From a bacterium (lineage in GTDB: Bacteria > Latescibacterota > UBA2968 > GCA-2709665): 20,760 bases of DNA. Position 1 is the stretch's first letter. Each line of letters begins with the position of its first letter. Positions 9,468 through 18,024 of the stretch are shown piece after piece. The notes under the pieces are model-generated. The model was not told the origin of the DNA, did not search any database, and saw only the letters and a program-made list of their open reading frames with translations. Both the position numbers and the translations under genes were made by a program. The stretch is taken from the NCBI GenBank assembly GCA_027619145.1, contig JAQCGA010000010.1, forward strand, positions 1 to 20,760. The letters are read 5' to 3'.

Positions 9468-10628
9468 CTACGGTGTTACCCTTAAAATCCTGTCATCCGC
9501 CGCCGCCGGACTTCCCCGCCCATCCCGGTTGCTCGTGGCCAAATACACCTCACCCCGAGGGCCCACCAGAACATCCCGCAACCGACCGAACTGCCCCTGG
9601 AATAACACCTCCTGTTCCATCACCTGCATTCTGTTCGCCGAAAGCTTCAGCCGATAAAGCGCGGCCCCTTTCAACGTTGTAAACAACAGGCTGCCTTTCC
9701 AGTTCGCAATCAAATCCGCCTGGTATATATCCACGCCAGACGGCGCAATCGTAGGCGTCCATACAGCCAGCGGCTCAGCTATATTGTGTTCCACACAAAA
9801 CGCGCTTTCGTTTCCGTGTACGTCATTATCGCAAAAACCACGCACCGTCGGCCAGCCATAGTTCCATCCTCGCTCAATCCGGTTCACCTCATCGTTATCA
9901 CTCGGCCCATGCTCTGTACTGTAAAGCTCCCCCGTTACCGGGTGGAACACCAATCCTTGCGGATTTCTGTGGCCGTAAGAATAGACTTCGGTGCCAAACG
10001 GATTGCCCGGCGCCGGTTCGCCCATCAGCGTCAACCGCAGAATCTTTCCAGCCAGCGAACCCAAATTCTGCGCCTGACTCGAAACCTGCGCATCTCCCAT
10101 CGTCATATAAAGCAACTCATCGGGTCCTACGGCCAGACGCGATCCATTGTGATTGGATGCACCCGGTAGCCCATCCAGCAACACCTCCGGGCTACCCAGG
10201 GCCGCACCGTCATAGCGCATTCGCACCAGCCGGTTCCGGATGCCGTTCGCAGATTGGTACGAATGCGCTGCATACACATAGGGTTGATTCGCGAAATCCG
10301 GGTGAAATGCCATTCCCATCAACCCGCTCTCGCTCACCTCAACCACATCCACCTGCCCCACCCGCGTAATCTCTCCACTGCTCGTATCCACGCGAGAAAT
10401 ACGTCCCTGCCGTTCCGTCACCCACAGAAATCCGTCCGGCCCCCACGCCAGATCCCACGGCGTATCCAGCCCGGAAGCCAGGGTGGCTACATTCAAGACC
10501 CCCGGTGTCGAATCGCCATTGCCGGTTCCCTCGGGCTCCGAATCGTTCGGACTCCCCCAATATCCACCAACCAGCAGAAGCAACCCCAAAACAACCGGAA
10601 GTTTCAGCTTATCCCAACAGTCTCGCAT
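9468..10628 (-). CDS. PQQ-dependent sugar dehydrogenase (soluble glucose/sorbosone dehydrogenase type), secreted
   Basis: 386 residues forming a six-bladed beta-propeller of the GSDH family, related to YliI and soluble PQQ glucose dehydrogenase; it oxidises aldose sugars in the periplasm. The N-terminus has a hydrophobic export segment (LKLPVVLGLLLLVGGYWG) without a lipobox Cys. Family motifs: TPWDLAWGPDGFLWVTER (57-73), the catalytic-type His160 in NHNGSRLAVGPD, YGHRNPQG (218-225) and EHGPSDNDEVN (239-249), which supply PQQ/calcium contacts in relatives. The protein ends normally with DDRILRVTP. ATG 10626-10628 has AGGAGA close upstream. It begins 24 bases after the stop of the large outer-membrane protein gene, so both are probably one transcript. 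PQQ synthesis genes are not in the window; substrate unknown. Confidence 0.9.
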   Translation of the reverse strand: MRDCWDKLKLPVVLGLLLLVGGYWGSPNDSEPEGTGNGDSTPGVLNVATLASGLDTPWDLAWGPDGFLWVTERQGRISRVDTSSGEITRVGQVDVVEVSESGLMGMAFHPDFANQPYVYAAHSYQSANGIRNRLVRMRYDGAALGSPEVLLDGLPGASNHNGSRLAVGPDELLYMTMGDAQVSSQAQNLGSLAGKILRLTLMGEPAPGNPFGTEVYSYGHRNPQGLVFHPVTGELYSTEHGPSDNDEVNRIERGWNYGWPTVRGFCDNDVHGNESAFCVEHNIAEPLAVWTPTIAPSGVDIYQADLIANWKGSLLFTTLKGAALYRLKLSANRMQVMEQEVLFQGQFGRLRDVLVGPRGEVYLATSNRDGRGSPAAADDRILRVTP

Positions 10629-10652
10629 CCGCTCTCCTGTACGGGCATTGTC

Positions 10653-13600
10653 TTAAAACAACCCGGTATAATCAATTGAGAAATACTGTATGGGACTCCC
10701 GCTCTCCGCAAAATCCGTAGGCCAGGCCAGATCGTAGCGGAACAAAAACATACCCGCATCCACCCGAACGCCCAGCCCGTACCCCGCTTTCAAATCTCGC
10801 AGCTCAAACCCACCGCCCTTGGACTCCCAGGGATCGAAATCTCCCCGGTCGAACGCACTACCTACATCCAGGAACAGCTCACCTTGCACATTCTGGAAGA
10901 AAAACGGGAGCGGCCACCCCATGGCCAGTTGGCGAATCAGCGGAAAACGAAATGCGAAGTTGGCCAGCACATAAGAATCGCCCGCCATCTCGAACAGTTC
11001 CACCCCGCGCAACGGCCACACATAACTGGAGAAAAAGATCCGATCCTGGTCCACCTGCGCGAACGTCGCAAAATTCGGATTGATCGAATTGTTCACCCCA
11101 CCCAGGAAATACACCTGCCGGTTGGGTCCGTAGCTGGTTCCGCCTCCAAGACGAAAAGCGAACGTATATTCGTTCAGGGCCAGTACGTATTTTCGGTAGT
11201 CCAGATTGAACGACACGTACTTCATCCCCGCCCAGCTTCCTTCGATACCCAGCCGCGCCCGGCGCCCGTCCACTGGCCCAACCATGCTATTGAGCGAATT
11301 GTCCACCACCAGTCCAAACTGGGAAATCACGGCCTGGTTGGACGAAATTTCTTGCCCGGATCCACGTACGACACCTCCGGTATATCCTCCCCGCACGAAA
11401 GGATTATCGTACACGCCAATCGCTTCGCGAGAAATGCTGATGGCTTGTGTGGACAATTCAATCCGCGAGAATCGGCTGAACGGACGCTCCAGAGAAAATC
11501 CACCACCATACAACCGGTCTCCAAACACTTCGCCGCCGCTAATGAAAAAGCTCCGGGTATGCATGGCTTCCAGGGCGTAATTTGTCTGATGCTTCAGGTT
11601 TTCGTAGCGCAAATACAAATCGCTGTCTTTGAGCGAAAAACTCAACCCGGTCTGAATGACCACCCGGTGGTCACCCATCACATCCGTCAAAGACAACTGC
11701 ACCAGGCCACTCACCCCATAAAAAGTATCGAAGCCCGCATTGGCACCAAAAAATTCCGGCTTCAACTTGACCCGATACCTCTTTACCTGAAACTCCTTGT
11801 CCCAATCCCGAAGCGATACCTGCCGGTCATCCTGCTTTTCTGTGCTGTCTGTTCCGGCCACGTTCGCATCGTCCTCTTCCGGCCCTGCAGCTTCCGCCGC
11901 GGCCAGCGCCATCTGATCGGACACCCACTTTTCAATCTTCCGGTCCATCACCAGCGAATCGCTCTTTTCCGAGGCCAGCACAACCGTATCCGCTTTTGCC
12001 TCTACTTTTTTCTCCTCTTCTTGCTTCTCTCGTTGCAGTTCCACAAAGCTTTTGTCTTCTATACCCCGCAACCGCTTGGCATACCGCGTCAGCGGAAGCT
12101 CTTCCATCTTTTTGCGTTTGCTTTGCGGGTCTTTCATAACAAAGATGTCGTACCCCTGCTTGTGAAATGTGCTAAATGCAATCTTTTTCCCATCCGCAGA
12201 CCAGTCAATATACTGTACGCTGGAAAGCAGGTTGGTAATCGGGTAAACTTCGGCACTGTCAATATGTGAAATATAAATATTGGCCACACCCGTGCGATTG
12301 GACACAAAGGCCAGCCGCTGGCTGTCTGGGCCCCATGTAGGATGCTCATCGTTGGCTTCGTCTTGCACCACCCGTCGCACTTCAGATCCATCTGAACGAA
12401 TCGTATAAATGTCGTACTGTCCGAATGGAAAATCCTTCTGCCCATTGTACGCCAGATTCGTGTCCGGCCGGTCCGAACTCATCGCGATCCAGGCTCCATC
12501 TGGAGACCAGTCCAGGTGTTTCTCGTCATACGGATCACTGGTAATCCGCCGCAAAGACTCGGTTTCCAGATCTACCACGTAAATATCCGACCAACCGTTC
12601 TTCAGGCCCACCACCGCAATCTGCTTCCCGTCCGGAGACCAGGTGGGCTCGAACAGCCCATCCAGGTCAAAACGAAAGCGCTTTTTTATCTTTTTCTTAC
12701 GCACATCCATCGTATACAGGGTATTCTTATTTTTTGACTTTGCGGCAAAAGCGATCTGCTTCCCATCCGGAGACCAGGTAATGCCCGGCCGCAACACGAA
12801 CATAGACTCAAATGCCGAAGACCGTTCGCCTTCTACCAGCCTGCCCAGATCTTGCCCATCAATGGCAGACATCAAATAAATATCGAACGTTCCTTGCCGT
12901 TCTGTCACATATGCGATTTTGTCGCCTTGCGGCGAAAAACTCGGTGCTATATTGTACACCCCCTGCATCTCGTCGTCATCGGTTAACTCTTTGGCAATCT
13001 CATCAGACTTGTTGTGCAGGTTGATTTCGTTCCAGTACTGGCGCTTTAGCCACAACTGCCACGCCTCACTCAGTTCTTCCAAACCCACACCCACCGAGGA
13101 CTTCATCGCCTTGTCCGGCGTGCGCGCAGAACGAAATGCCGAGATGAATTCCGCCACCTTGTCTTTGCCATACGTTTCTTCAATCATCATAAAAACGGCC
13201 TGGCCGCCCTTGTAGGCAAAAGAACCGTTCAGCGCTGGAATAGGCGGGACAAACCCGGAAATGGTAGCGTAGCGCATAAAGTTATCTGCTTCGTTATCCC
13301 ATCCTCCTTGAGACAGGTACTCTGCAATCCCTTCGGCGATCCACAGTGGCGGCAGCGTTGCAGACTGAGACAACATAGAACCCAGCCAGCCGCCTCCGGT
13401 CCACAGTTCAATCGTTACCACATGTACCAGTTCGTGGTGGATCACATGCCGGAAGTCCGCGTAGGAACCCGTATAGGGAATCACAACGCGCCCCTGCGAG
13501 AATTCCGTAAAACCGCCGGTAAACTCAGATTGTTCGTAAGGTGAAATATTGGTTACCGAAAACCCGTTGTGCGAGTTATAAATCACCATCGGGTATCGGT

Positions 13601-13847
13601 CTTTCAACGTGTATTTCAGGTCTTTTTCAATCCGCACCAGAGAGCGTTCAGCTTCTTTGGCCGCAAACTCTGCCACCGGTTGAGAGTTTTTATCAAAATA
13701 AATAATAAAATGTTCCGTCTCTATATAATGCCAATCATATCCCTGATAGGTCACTTTATTCATGCCAAAATAATCTTGCGCCGAGAGGCCCGTATCGCTC
13801 AGCACGACAGAGGCAAGAACGCCTAAAACCAAAAAGAATCTGCGCAT
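10653..13847 (-). CDS. Outer-membrane protein: zincin-like domain + PD40 beta-propeller + BamA-type beta-barrel
   Basis: 1064 residues with a signal peptide (MRRFFLVLGVLASVVLSDTGLSA). Residues about 35-275 form a metallopeptidase-like domain with HHELVH (His138, Glu139, His142) and a downstream AEGIAEYL (Glu172/Glu176), a gluzincin pattern. Residues about 295-575 carry six TolB/PD40-type blades (SPDGKQIAF, SPDGAWIAM, GPDSQRLAF, SADGKKIAF and others). A charged, coiled-coil-like linker spans about 600-680. The remainder is a surface-antigen/Omp85-like barrel ending in Phe. The fusion is known from FCB-group genomes; substrate and partners are unknown. The start is set by ATG 13845-13847 with AAGGAG about seven bases upstream; the frame is open further 5' but lacks a signal peptide there. 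The sugar dehydrogenase gene follows 24 bases on. Confidence 0.85.
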   Translation of the reverse strand: MRRFFLVLGVLASVVLSDTGLSAQDYFGMNKVTYQGYDWHYIETEHFIIYFDKNSQPVAEFAAKEAERSLVRIEKDLKYTLKDRYPMVIYNSHNGFSVTNISPYEQSEFTGGFTEFSQGRVVIPYTGSYADFRHVIHHELVHVVTIELWTGGGWLGSMLSQSATLPPLWIAEGIAEYLSQGGWDNEADNFMRYATISGFVPPIPALNGSFAYKGGQAVFMMIEETYGKDKVAEFISAFRSARTPDKAMKSSVGVGLEELSEAWQLWLKRQYWNEINLHNKSDEIAKELTDDDEMQGVYNIAPSFSPQGDKIAYVTERQGTFDIYLMSAIDGQDLGRLVEGERSSAFESMFVLRPGITWSPDGKQIAFAAKSKNKNTLYTMDVRKKKIKKRFRFDLDGLFEPTWSPDGKQIAVVGLKNGWSDIYVVDLETESLRRITSDPYDEKHLDWSPDGAWIAMSSDRPDTNLAYNGQKDFPFGQYDIYTIRSDGSEVRRVVQDEANDEHPTWGPDSQRLAFVSNRTGVANIYISHIDSAEVYPITNLLSSVQYIDWSADGKKIAFSTFHKQGYDIFVMKDPQSKRKKMEELPLTRYAKRLRGIEDKSFVELQREKQEEEKKVEAKADTVVLASEKSDSLVMDRKIEKWVSDQMALAAAEAAGPEEDDANVAGTDSTEKQDDRQVSLRDWDKEFQVKRYRVKLKPEFFGANAGFDTFYGVSGLVQLSLTDVMGDHRVVIQTGLSFSLKDSDLYLRYENLKHQTNYALEAMHTRSFFISGGEVFGDRLYGGGFSLERPFSRFSRIELSTQAISISREAIGVYDNPFVRGGYTGGVVRGSGQEISSNQAVISQFGLVVDNSLNSMVGPVDGRRARLGIEGSWAGMKYVSFNLDYRKYVLALNEYTFAFRLGGGTSYGPNRQVYFLGGVNNSINPNFATFAQVDQDRIFFSSYVWPLRGVELFEMAGDSYVLANFAFRFPLIRQLAMGWPLPFFFQNVQGELFLDVGSAFDRGDFDPWESKGGGFELRDLKAGYGLGVRVDAGMFLFRYDLAWPTDFAESGSPIQYFSIDYTGLF

Positions 13848-13895
13848 TACCCTCTCCTTCATGTCAAAATTTGCGCATCTATATGTTGCAAAATC

Positions 13896-13935
13896 GGGTG
13901 GGTGACCGGCCGCCGGGAATCGCCGGCCCCCACCC
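13896..13935 (-). terminator. Probable terminator of the sigma/anti-sigma/DUF4097 operon
   Basis: GGGTGGG (13896-13902) pairs with CCCACCC (13929-13935), and CCGGC (13906-13910) with GCCGG (13922-13926). On the minus strand the stem is followed by GATTTTGC. It lies about 65 bases past the DUF4097 stop. The U-run is short. Confidence 0.6.
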
Positions 13936-13998
13936 CTTTCCCGTACCAAACACAGGTAACGGGATAATCGAAACATTCATATATACGTGCGCCCCGGC

Positions 13999-14946
13999 TC
14001 ACTCATCTACCTTTTTCAGCCTCACATTTCCGCTGAAACTGTTTACCATCACCCGTGCCCGGCGCAGTGCATCTTCCGAACCTTGCCAATGGTCCAAACG
14101 ACGCCGTCCACCGGGTGCCTGCGTGGAAAACGAATACCTTTTCCGAGAAGGCTGCCCCACAGATTCTCTCGAGGTCCGGGAGGGCTGGAAATCATTTTCG
14201 ATTTCGCCCCGGTACGTAGAAACCAGGAAATCCGCTTCTACACTTCCGGGCAAATACAGCTCGACCTTCCCGCTGTGGCTTGAAAATTCAAACACGCTGT
14301 TCCGGTCCATCCCCCCTTCAAAGCGCACATCTCCAGAAACAGTGGTAAACCGACCCCGCCTGTATTTTCCGCCTTCTACCACTAGATTTCCACTCACCGT
14401 CGAAAGATCCGCCTCTCCGCTTGTCTCCTTCAGAGTAATCCGTCCGCCAGTAGAATTCGCCTTCACCCGGGTCTGCGAGACTGAAATCTCAATTTCGCCC
14501 TGCACCGAACGGGCGTCAATTTCCCGAGGGCTGCCCTGCACTCGAATATCTCCGGTCACAGACTGGAGATATAACATACCAGTGGCCCTGGAAATTTCAA
14601 TATCTGCACCGCTCGTAGCCACTTCCACCTGGCTGCCTGCGGGAACATGGATCTTCAAATGGGAAGGTTCCGCATCCCGGTTTCCTTCGGGCACCCGCAC
14701 ACGAGTTCGGTACCCGTCTCCTTCAAACACCAACCTTTCCGTCTTTTTCCCCAGAACGCCCTCTACAACCACCTCCTGCTTACCCCACCCAATCACCTGT
14801 ACGGACCCGTTCGTACTCATCACTTCTACAATTCCATCCACCGCAGCCGGTCGACTCTGATTCACCGTCGTCTGCGCGGTCGTGTTCCCGGGTATCCCGG
14901 CCAGAATCACGCCAGCAACCAGAAAGCCTGCGATCGTCTTCTTCAT
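13999..14946 (-). CDS. Exported DUF4097-family putative adhesin-like protein
   Basis: 315 residues with a signal peptide (MKKTIAGFLVAGVILAGIPGNTTA). The rest consists of short repeating beta-strand units typical of DUF4097 (GADIEISRATGMLYLQSVTGDIRVQG, VQGEIEISVSQTRVKANSTGGRITLKETSGEADLSTVSGNLVVEGG, and others), predicting a beta-solenoid. Proteins of this family often sit beside ECF sigma/anti-sigma pairs and are thought to be part of the envelope response; the biochemical role is unknown. It starts four bases after the anti-sigma stop, so it is co-transcribed and probably translationally coupled. The ATG at 14944-14946 has GAGAGG immediately upstream and GGGAG a little further. Confidence 0.85.
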   Translation of the reverse strand: MKKTIAGFLVAGVILAGIPGNTTAQTTVNQSRPAAVDGIVEVMSTNGSVQVIGWGKQEVVVEGVLGKKTERLVFEGDGYRTRVRVPEGNRDAEPSHLKIHVPAGSQVEVATSGADIEISRATGMLYLQSVTGDIRVQGSPREIDARSVQGEIEISVSQTRVKANSTGGRITLKETSGEADLSTVSGNLVVEGGKYRRGRFTTVSGDVRFEGGMDRNSVFEFSSHSGKVELYLPGSVEADFLVSTYRGEIENDFQPSRTSRESVGQPSRKRYSFSTQAPGGRRRLDHWQGSEDALRRARVMVNSFSGNVRLKKVDE

Positions 14947-14950
14947 CCTC

Positions 14951-15592
14951 TCAGCTCCCGTTTGGTAAATCTGTTACGTGTTGTAGCAATGAAACTTTTT
15001 CCTCATACAGGGTTGCCACGGTCTGAATCAGTTCCCGGTTTCCAGGATCAGCAATAAGCGCCTCCCTGGACGCCCGGATCGCCGTATCAATAATATCCAG
15101 ATTTTCTTGAATCGTCTGTACGGTTTCCGGCAAAAGCGCATCCTGCCGTTCATGTAATACGCCAGAAAGCTCATGGATGCTCAATGCATATATCGCCTCA
15201 AATTTCTGTAGCTCTCCTCCCAAGGCCACGGGCTGCGGACGTTCGAGCAACCAGAGCGCCGTGAGTGCAGAAGAAAACGCCATTAATACAACTGCGGCTG
15301 CCGCCAGGCCCACGCGGCGCAACCATACCCGGTTCTGGCCTGCGCGTTCAACTGGCACACTTCCCTCTTGTAATCCGCCAATCTCTTCGACAATACCCGG
15401 CCAGAGATCCCACTCCGGCGCAACCTTCGCAGGCAATGCGGCCAAACCGTCCAGCATATTCTGCAGACCCCGCCATTCTTCCCGACAAACGGCACATTCC
15501 TTCAGGTGCTGGCTCATCTCCCGGTGCTGGCCTTCCGGCAACAAGCCATCAGAGAAATCGTTCAATAAATGTTTTGCTTCTGCGTGGGTCAT
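14951..15592 (-). CDS. Membrane-anchored anti-sigma factor with zinc-finger (ZAS) domain
   Basis: 213 residues. The N-terminal anti-sigma zinc motif HxxxCxxC is at His29, Cys33, Cys36 (HLKECAVC). One membrane helix lies at about 94-115 (VGLAAAAVVLMAFSSALTALWLL). A helical periplasmic part follows, with a pattern of Glu/Leu heptads (LQKFEAIYALSIHELSGVLHERQ ... ENLDIIDTAIRASREAL). It binds and silences the ECF sigma factor encoded just upstream until an envelope signal releases it; this is the known mechanism for the family, and the signal here is unknown. Its ATG (15590-15592) overlaps the sigma stop TGA (15589-15591) as ATGA. Confidence 0.88.
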   Translation of the reverse strand: MTHAEAKHLLNDFSDGLLPEGQHREMSQHLKECAVCREEWRGLQNMLDGLAALPAKVAPEWDLWPGIVEEIGGLQEGSVPVERAGQNRVWLRRVGLAAAAVVLMAFSSALTALWLLERPQPVALGGELQKFEAIYALSIHELSGVLHERQDALLPETVQTIQENLDIIDTAIRASREALIADPGNRELIQTVATLYEEKVSLLQHVTDLPNGS

Positions 15593-16161
15593 CGTTCAAT
15601 CGCCTCTCGTAACAACCGACGGGCCCGGTGCAACTGCGCCTTGCACGTCCCCTCCGCTGTCCCGGTCATCTCTGCAATCTCGCTGTGTGTATATCCTTCA
15701 ATATCGTGCAGCACCAGCACCACCCGGGCGCCCTCCGGCAGTGCTGCAACCGCACGCTCCAGGTCAATCTTTACCTCTGGCCCAACCGTTTGTACCCCGC
15801 CAAACACCTCCGGGTCTTCCACGGTCACAACCATCATCTCCCGGCGTTGCCTCGCCCGGTTTTCCTGCAAAACCACGTTGGTTGCCAGCCGGTGAAGCCA
15901 GGGGAAAAATCCGCTTTCTCCCCGGCAGGTATCCAGCTTTTTCCAGGCCTGCACAAACGCGCTCTGCGTGAATTCCTCCGCACGCTCAACCGTTCCAGAA
16001 AGCCGCAGGCACAATAGGTATACCCGCCCTACATGTGCCCGATACAGCTTCTCAAAAGCCCGCGTATCCCCTCTTTTAGCACGGCCCAGTAGAACACTTT
16101 CGTCGGGTTCTGAACCCTCGGACGTCTGAAAGAGCGAACTGTGCAGGATACGGGATTTCAT
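15589..16161 (-). CDS. ECF sigma-70 family RNA polymerase sigma factor
   Basis: 190 residues. Region 2 (about 25-107: LLGRAKRGDTRAFEKLYRAHVGRVYLL ... GFFPWLHRLATNVVLQENRARQRR) and region 4 (about 131-186: LERAVAALPEGARVVLVLHDIEGYTHSEIAEMTGTAEGTCKAQLHRARRLLREA) are complete. A short linker between them and the absence of regions 1 and 3 mark the ECF class. It directs transcription of an unknown regulon and is the first gene of the sigma/anti-sigma/DUF4097 operon. No ribosome binding site precedes ATG 16159-16161. An ECF-like promoter places transcription start at about that ATG, so translation may be leaderless and the gene autoregulated (inference). Confidence 0.92.
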   Translation of the reverse strand: MKSRILHSSLFQTSEGSEPDESVLLGRAKRGDTRAFEKLYRAHVGRVYLLCLRLSGTVERAEEFTQSAFVQAWKKLDTCRGESGFFPWLHRLATNVVLQENRARQRREMMVVTVEDPEVFGGVQTVGPEVKIDLERAVAALPEGARVVLVLHDIEGYTHSEIAEMTGTAEGTCKAQLHRARRLLREAIER

Positions 16162-16164
16162 AAT

Positions 16165-16193
16165 AGAAGATGCCTGGCGGACACAAAAGGTTT
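16165..16193 (-). promoter_or_regulatory. Candidate ECF-type autoregulatory promoter
   Basis: AAACCTT (16187-16193), a 16-base spacer and TCTTCT (16165-16170) lie directly upstream of the sigma gene, resembling the AAC-type -35 and the -10 spacing of ECF promoters. The match is to a loose consensus. Confidence 0.4.
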
Positions 16194-16368
16194 AAATCGC
16201 GCCTGAAAAAAAATCTACATGGCAGGTATTTCATACAGATATGTCTTTAACGATGCATGCCCCAGAACGTTCCCAATACAAAAGCGTCTATTTTCTGTTA
16301 TATTTTCAGCTTAGCTCCAAAACTTGGTATTCTACCCTGTGGGCCTCTGCTTGCACAGCAAAAACAAA

Positions 16369-16399
16369 ACGATCCCGGGCCATATGGGTCCAGGATCGT
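16369..16399 (-). terminator. Rho-independent terminator of the peptidase/permease/kinase operon
   Basis: ACGATCC (16369-16375) pairs with GGATCGT (16393-16399) around an inner CCATATGG palindrome. Minus-strand transcripts then run into TTTTGTTTTTGC. It lies about 27 bases past the kinase stop. The plus strand also has a T-run (16404-16409), so it may act in both directions. Confidence 0.75.
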
Positions 16400-16425
16400 C
16401 GCAATTTTTCTTCTTTGCACACCCC

Positions 16426-17967
16426 CTACGCAGGTGAATCTCCCTTCCGCTGCCTGTGCAACGCCGCCGCCTCGGCAACCATACCCGCCAGATCCCGTAC
16501 GGTCGATAGCGGTTTTTTTAACCGAAAATCAAACGGAGCCATCCGGGGATCCCCTTCCACAAGATCCCACCCTGTAATCAGAACCACCACAATCTCCGAA
16601 TCCAGCTCTTTCATTTTCCGCGCCAGCTCGTTTCCTGGCATTCCAGGCATTCCCAGATCCACAAAAGCAATCTCATACATTCCAGGAGAAAATCGATCCA
16701 GAGCGGCTTCGCCACTGTATGCAGTCTCCACACTATGATCCGAAGAAAGCAGACCGGCAAAAAACTGGCATACTGTCTGGTCGTCATCCACAATCAGAAT
16801 GCTTGAATGCGGAACAAGCGCAGGCGCAGGTTTTTCTTCAACCAGAACCGGCCCGGCCCAGGCAGGGAGCCGAAGCGTGACCGTCGTCCCTTTTCCCCGC
16901 GCACTCTGTACTTCAATTTTCCCGCCCCAGCGGCTCACCGTGCCGTAAACCGTAGACAAACCCAAACCCGTACCCACATCTGCCTTGGTGGTAAAAAAAG
17001 GCTCAAAAATTCGACGCCGGGTCTCTTCGTCCATCCCCACTCCGGTATCTCGCACCGTGAGTTCCACAACCTCTCCACGGTTTCTGGCACCAATAACAAT
17101 CGCCCCACCTTCTCGGAGCGCATCCACCGCATTAAACAACAAATTCCGGAGCACGTCACGCAACCCTGCATGCGTTCCCCGAACAGCAGGTACGGGCTCC
17201 AACTCTGTCTTTACTTCAATCGAAACGCCCCGGGCCTCTGGCTCGTCTTTCCATCGAGGTCGCACCGTTTCTACAACATCTTGTACGACCTCCTGAACCG
17301 GCACCGGATACAACGTGTCTTTTTCTTCTTCACGCACAGACTGGTTGAGGCGTTCCACCATAGCTTTGGCGCGCAGCGCACCGTCCACAATCTGGTCCGC
17401 ATACTGAGTCAGCACAGGATCGGTCGCCCTCAGTTGGATCAACTGCGCATATCCCAGCACGCTTACCAGCATATTGTTAAAATTGTGCGCCACCCCCTGC
17501 GCCATTTCACCCAGTGCACGCAACCGTTCCAGCCGCACCTGTTCCTGGCCTGCATTCCTGTGGTCAGTAATATCTTCAACCATGGCCAGGCCGTACAGCG
17601 CCGCACCTTTTCCATCCCGAATCACCGAAGCCGTAAGCGCCACCCATACCATGCTCTGGTCTTTTCGGATATACCGCTTCTCAATCCGATAGTGTGGAAT
17701 TTCGCCCCGGAACACCTGGTTTGCCAGATGAACATCCTTCTCTACATCATCTGGATGGGTAATCTCTGGAAAGGTGAGGTTGAGAAGTTCCTGTTCAGAA
17801 TATCCCAACATATCGCACAACCGGGAACTCACCCGGATGAACCGAAAATCCAGATCCACAAGAGCCATGCCCAGCGGCCCTTCCTCAAAAATCTTTTGGA
17901 AAGGCCCTTCTCCGCGCTCAGGTGGATTGCGCTTCCGGCCCGGCGACCCTGGTTTTGAATCTTCCAT
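16426..17967 (-). CDS. PAS-domain hybrid histidine kinase with C-terminal receiver domain
   Basis: 513 residues from the preferred ATG 17965-17967, which has GGAGG five bases upstream; an ATG four codons earlier lacks a good site. A PAS sensor spans about 22-135. The phospho-acceptor is His161 in GVAHNFNNML, a HisKA-like box of the HNFNN type. The ATPase domain has an N-box (RNLLFNAVDAL, Asn279), DTGVGMD (Asp307) and GTGLGLS (332-338). The receiver domain covers about 388-510, with Asp394-396, phospho-acceptor Asp437, Thr465 and Lys484-485. There are no membrane helices, so it senses a cytosolic signal, and no DNA-binding output domain is attached or adjacent. It follows the purine permease gene by 57 bases. 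The input and the final target are unknown. Confidence 0.9.
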   Translation of the reverse strand: MEDSKPGSPGRKRNPPERGEGPFQKIFEEGPLGMALVDLDFRFIRVSSRLCDMLGYSEQELLNLTFPEITHPDDVEKDVHLANQVFRGEIPHYRIEKRYIRKDQSMVWVALTASVIRDGKGAALYGLAMVEDITDHRNAGQEQVRLERLRALGEMAQGVAHNFNNMLVSVLGYAQLIQLRATDPVLTQYADQIVDGALRAKAMVERLNQSVREEEKDTLYPVPVQEVVQDVVETVRPRWKDEPEARGVSIEVKTELEPVPAVRGTHAGLRDVLRNLLFNAVDALREGGAIVIGARNRGEVVELTVRDTGVGMDEETRRRIFEPFFTTKADVGTGLGLSTVYGTVSRWGGKIEVQSARGKGTTVTLRLPAWAGPVLVEEKPAPALVPHSSILIVDDDQTVCQFFAGLLSSDHSVETAYSGEAALDRFSPGMYEIAFVDLGMPGMPGNELARKMKELDSEIVVVLITGWDLVEGDPRMAPFDFRLKKPLSTVRDLAGMVAEAAALHRQRKGDSPA

Positions 17968-18024
17968 TGAGGCCTCCATGATGTGCTACCAACCCAACGA
18001 TACATCCCGGCCTGCGAGTCCTGC

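Noticed and set aside
9020..9682. Open frames across the repeat island
   Set aside because: They translate the intergenic repeats, and peptides of this type are common false annotations.
10884..12269. Plus-strand open frame of 461 codons opposite the outer-membrane protein
   Set aside because: It is an antisense shadow with no domain or ribosome binding site; the minus-strand gene has a signal peptide, propeller and barrel.
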